Part shown: one piece after another, positions 61,275 through 64,000 of the stretch | Layout: every line of letters starts with the position of its first letter | How positions within the stretch are numbered: position 1 is the first letter of the stretch | The notes under the pieces: generated by a model | The model's input: only the letters and a program-made list of their open reading frames with translations | The model's database searches: none | Told to the model about the DNA's origin: nothing | Position numbers and translations under genes: made by a program | Assembly: GCA_964526225.1 (NCBI GenBank) | Contig: CAZGLL010000002.1 | Span: forward strand, 1 to 64,000 | Origin: DRYM01 sp964526225 | Lineage (GTDB): Archaea; Thermoproteota; Thermoprotei_A; EX4484-217-1 | Reading direction: 5' to 3' | Length of the DNA stretch: 64,000 bases

Positions 61275-61388
61275 TGCTCAATCCCTACAAGGGGTAGTTT
61301 ATTTTAGAATACATAATATTTTCTCTAATAGTTTGATTTAGAGTAAATCTAAAAGTTCTTGGAGCGAGAATAAGATAAGTGATAAGGT

Positions 61389-62636
61389 ATGAAAGCGTCA
61401 TTAACATTATTTGCGACGGTTTTGGTGGTTTCGCTACTTATATGCTCATCCGTAGTTAATGCTGCTGTTGTAAGGCATTCTCAGCAGTTTGTAGACTATG
61501 TAGAAACAGTAGCTACTGAAACCTTAGCTACCCAATTACCACAAATACCTGAGGAAGCACTTCAATTAGCTAGCGAAATTGAGTCTCTTGTCCCAGAATT
61601 CTCTGATCCTGAAATACAAAGGGAACTTCTAGAAATATCTAAGCTTCTGGAGGAGGGGAATACCGTTGAAGCTATTAATAACTATCAAGAACTTATGGAC
61701 TATGCCGCAAACCTTTTAGAATCAGGGGGATTAAGTGTCGAAGAATATGGGGAACTTCTTAGAATATTCTCTCAAATGACAACCTTAGCGGGGGAGTTAT
61801 CTGTTGATCAGCAGATAGCTTTGAGAAACTACTATGCTTCATATATGAATAGATTATCAGATAAACTATACTACGAAGGAATAACCAGTAACAACATGGA
61901 TCTTGTTGAGTTAGCTGAGGAGCTTAAAGATCTCTCCTATGCTCTAAAATCCGGAGATGCTTCATTAAACGATATTGAGAGAGTACTTAGCTCTCTTGAA
62001 ATGCTGTCCTCTAAAAAGCAGATAGCTCCTGAAACTCTTGAAGATATAGATCAAAGCCTTAACGTCCTTAGAAATGTGGCGTCAATATTTCCGGAGCAAA
62101 CAGTAACATCGCCTCATGCTCTTGGAGGCGACGGATTAAGTAGTTTCGTTAAAAACTATGTTGGCTCCTTGAGAACGCCATTAATAACTATGCCTTCTAT
62201 AGCTTTAAGTTCTCTAGCTTCAAATACGACAACGCTAATGTATGTTGGAGCGATCGTCGGAGCAATGGTCCTTACATACTTCTTAGTAATGTTCCTTAGA
62301 AAGTTCGGCGTAAAGGTTTCAGCTAGAAAGGTTGTTGAAAAAATAGTGTATAGTGTTAAGCGCGAAATTAAAGCTAAGGTAAGAATAAGCGGGGTAATAG
62401 AGGCTTACTGGTACGCTGTAGGTATTCTTTCAAAGCTCGTTCCCAAACTAAACTATGAAACTCATAGAGAGTATCTGAAAAAAGTGCGAATAAATGATAT
62501 TAGAGGAGATTTTGAAAAACTAACCTTTCTCTACGAAAAAGACAGGTTTTCAAGGGAAAAAGCAAGTGAAAAAGAATCTGAAGAGGCTGAGTATTTAGCT
62601 AAGAAAATAGAATTAAATGTTTTGAAAAGAATTTAG
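61389..62636 (+). CDS. membrane-anchored protein with C-terminal DUF4129-like domain
   Basis: 415 codons. Signal peptide residues 1-25; extracellular helical part rich in acidic residues (residues about 30-260); one membrane segment (TLMYVGAIVGAMVLTYFLVM); cytosolic C-terminus with EAYWYAVGILSKLVPKLNYE and FEKLTFLYEKDRFSREK, which matches the DUF4129 tail of transglutaminase-type proteins in MoxR/DUF58 clusters. No transglutaminase core here. Confidence 0.65.
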   Translation: MKASLTLFATVLVVSLLICSSVVNAAVVRHSQQFVDYVETVATETLATQLPQIPEEALQLASEIESLVPEFSDPEIQRELLEISKLLEEGNTVEAINNYQELMDYAANLLESGGLSVEEYGELLRIFSQMTTLAGELSVDQQIALRNYYASYMNRLSDKLYYEGITSNNMDLVELAEELKDLSYALKSGDASLNDIERVLSSLEMLSSKKQIAPETLEDIDQSLNVLRNVASIFPEQTVTSPHALGGDGLSSFVKNYVGSLRTPLITMPSIALSSLASNTTTLMYVGAIVGAMVLTYFLVMFLRKFGVKVSARKVVEKIVYSVKREIKAKVRISGVIEAYWYAVGILSKLVPKLNYETHREYLKKVRINDIRGDFEKLTFLYEKDRFSREKASEKESEEAEYLAKKIELNVLKRI

Positions 62637-62654
62637 CATAAGAGATGATACCAT

Positions 62655-63812
62655 ATGGACTTAGGTATAATACTTAAGGCTGTGAAGCCTATTTCAGTCT
62701 TACCGTTAATATATTCCTATACTATACTGTTCCCTACGTTATCGCCAATGCTAAGTAACATCATATACGGACTTCTTTTACTAAATCTGAACTACATTGG
62801 AGCATTACTTTACATAGTAGGCTTCATTTTAGCATTAAATTGCCTTATTTCTCTCGGTTCATCTAAGCCGACAACTTATTCCTCATCAATACTGTTACTT
62901 GTCGTTTCAATGCTTTGGCTTCGAATTCCCTTCGGATTTTCTGATTTAGCATTACTTGTAGTCGGATTCATAACGTATCTGATTATGGATACGTTAGCAC
63001 TACCTTTCACTGCAACAAAATATGGCGGTAAGGGTCCGTTAATTAGAAAGACACGTACGAAAGGCTTATTATCTTATATTCCATTCATAGTGTTTTCTGC
63101 TTCAAAATATGCTTTACCGCTAATTTTTGGATTAACACTTTACTATGTTATAGAGTATGCTTTAACGTACCAGATAAAGGCTGGCTATGGTGTAACTGTT
63201 TTCTGGTATTTCATAACACATGAAATAGTGGGTAAAATACTTGTTTTCCTAGTTATAATAGGGTTAGGTGTTTATCTTCTAAGAGAGATTTCCGAAACAC
63301 TAGTGTTTCTTTCAATGAGAGAGAAGCGTTGGGCTAAATCCTTTGTTTCTCATGAGAAAGAGCTGTACCTTAAAGAATTTTATGGTAAAGCAAGGCTCCC
63401 CTATAGAGCAACTATTGTCGGCTTCTCAGCGATAATATTTTATGTTGTAATAGTTAGTGTTTTAAGGGATTTATTTGGTTTCCTACCTATTACAAGTTTT
63501 GTAGCTTCAACTGTTTTCTCAATATTCCTGTTTCTAGCGATATCCTATGTTTCATGGAAGATCGTTGATAAAATAATGTTCACCATAACTATTGAGCCAT
63601 CATGGAAAACCGTTTATTTGCTCATGCTTATAACTTTAGCTTTTCTTGCTTATTTAGAGTTAAGATTTAATTACGTAACAATATTTATTAATATTGGAGA
63701 ACCCATAGGCTTACCCATTGGCTCTTACGCTTACGAAACATACTTCGCATTTTACTCTGAATTAATCGAAATAGTTAGATTCATATCTACGGTAATAGGG
63801 GTGGTGCCATGA
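62655..63812 (+). CDS. polytopic membrane protein of the MoxR cluster
   Basis: 385 codons, nine or ten hydrophobic helices with short loops. No recognised family. Starts 19 bases after the DUF4129-like gene and its stop overlaps the next ATG (ATGA), so it is part of the same operon. Likely an integral membrane part of the MoxR/DUF58 system. Confidence 0.55.
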   Translation: MDLGIILKAVKPISVLPLIYSYTILFPTLSPMLSNIIYGLLLLNLNYIGALLYIVGFILALNCLISLGSSKPTTYSSSILLLVVSMLWLRIPFGFSDLALLVVGFITYLIMDTLALPFTATKYGGKGPLIRKTRTKGLLSYIPFIVFSASKYALPLIFGLTLYYVIEYALTYQIKAGYGVTVFWYFITHEIVGKILVFLVIIGLGVYLLREISETLVFLSMREKRWAKSFVSHEKELYLKEFYGKARLPYRATIVGFSAIIFYVVIVSVLRDLFGFLPITSFVASTVFSIFLFLAISYVSWKIVDKIMFTITIEPSWKTVYLLMLITLAFLAYLELRFNYVTIFINIGEPIGLPIGSYAYETYFAFYSELIEIVRFISTVIGVVP

Positions 63813-64000
63813 AGATAAGGGCTGAAGTTAAAGAATACCTTTACTTAGCTTTAGGTGTTATAGGCCTTATTTTATCTTATCAGTTTTTCGCGTCAGCAAT
63901 ATCTTTTATGGCTAAAACGTATATTGCGACATCGGCTCTATCAGCATTAATTGGCTTTACATTCTTAGCTTTCTCGGTACAGCTTTTCAAACTTAGTGCT
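63809..64000 (+). CDS. membrane protein, partial (runs off the window)
   Basis: ATG 63809 overlaps the previous stop. First 64 residues visible: a charged start (KIRAEVKEYL) then at least two hydrophobic helices (LALGVIGLILSYQFFASAIS and one more). Belongs to the same operon. Family cannot be assigned from this fragment. Confidence 0.55.
   Translation, partial: MKIRAEVKEYLYLALGVIGLILSYQFFASAISFMAKTYIATSALSALIGFTFLAFSVQLFKLSA

Noticed and set aside
1..64000. CRISPR array, rRNA or tRNA genes
   Set aside because: No regularly spaced direct repeats, no T-loop-type sequence with a foldable cloverleaf, and no rRNA core sequence were noticed by eye on either strand.

Overview
The window is a stretch of thermophilic archaeal chromosome, most likely Thermoproteota (Crenarchaeota-type). 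Evidence seen: low GC except in a few structured-RNA or transposon islands, GGTGAT/GGAGG Shine-Dalgarno sites, frequent TTG and GTG starts, TATA-type promoters, box C/D guide RNAs, and archaeal families (bifunctional phosphoglucose/phosphomannose isomerase, Tfx, archaeal AsnRS, proteasome alpha fold, indolepyruvate ferredoxin oxidoreductase, archaeal GH1 glycosidase). No rRNA or tRNA gene was found, so the lineage is inferred.

Layout. 1-2.9 kb: two VapBC-type pairs flanking the PGI/PMI gene. 2.9-11.5 kb: an aromatic-acid block. A tightly coupled operon (small membrane protein, SSS symporter, arylacetate-CoA ligase, Tfx regulator) sits next to IorAB and a PreA-like flavoprotein, which fits amino-acid or aryl-acid catabolism. 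11.8-20.3 kb: a three-subunit molybdenum hydroxylase, a complete ECF importer (S, T, fused A-A') and a divergent FGGY kinase, probably one uptake-and-conversion pathway for an unknown small molecule. 20.3-30.6 kb: small, membrane and secreted proteins of unknown role, with intergenic guide-RNA candidates. 30.7-42.4 kb: S9 peptidase, a ribbon-helix-helix/proteasome-alpha fusion, nucleoside phosphorylase, nitroreductase, TrmO, AsnRS, a PfkB kinase and BtpA. 42.6-50.2 kb: two HEPN/MNT modules, a KaiC-like ATPase, and a nucleoside-type ABC importer whose permease and ATPase genes are split around one HEPN/MNT module. 50.4-58.9 kb: antiporter, beta-glycosidase, a decayed TnpB element, PRTase, LLM flavoprotein, lipoate ligase. 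58.9-64 kb: a MoxR/DUF58/DUF4129-like membrane cluster running off the edge.

Functional threads. (1) Arylpyruvate or arylacetate use: symporter, PaaK, IorAB, PreA-like protein. (2) Nucleoside uptake and salvage: ABC importer, nucleoside phosphorylase, PfkB kinase, PRTase. (3) Small-RNA biology: a complete 54-nt box C/D sRNA on the minus strand (57940-57993), a second of identical geometry on the plus strand (20861-20914), an H/ACA-like hairpin with a kink-turn and its own TATA box (25409-25476), weaker C/D candidates, and kink-turn or box C/D-like elements in the leader and 3' end of the TnpB locus.

The most unusual gene is at 32491-33216: a DNA-binding-type ribbon-helix-helix domain joined directly to a 20S proteasome alpha-type domain, with no beta subunit nearby. 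I know of no described system of this kind.
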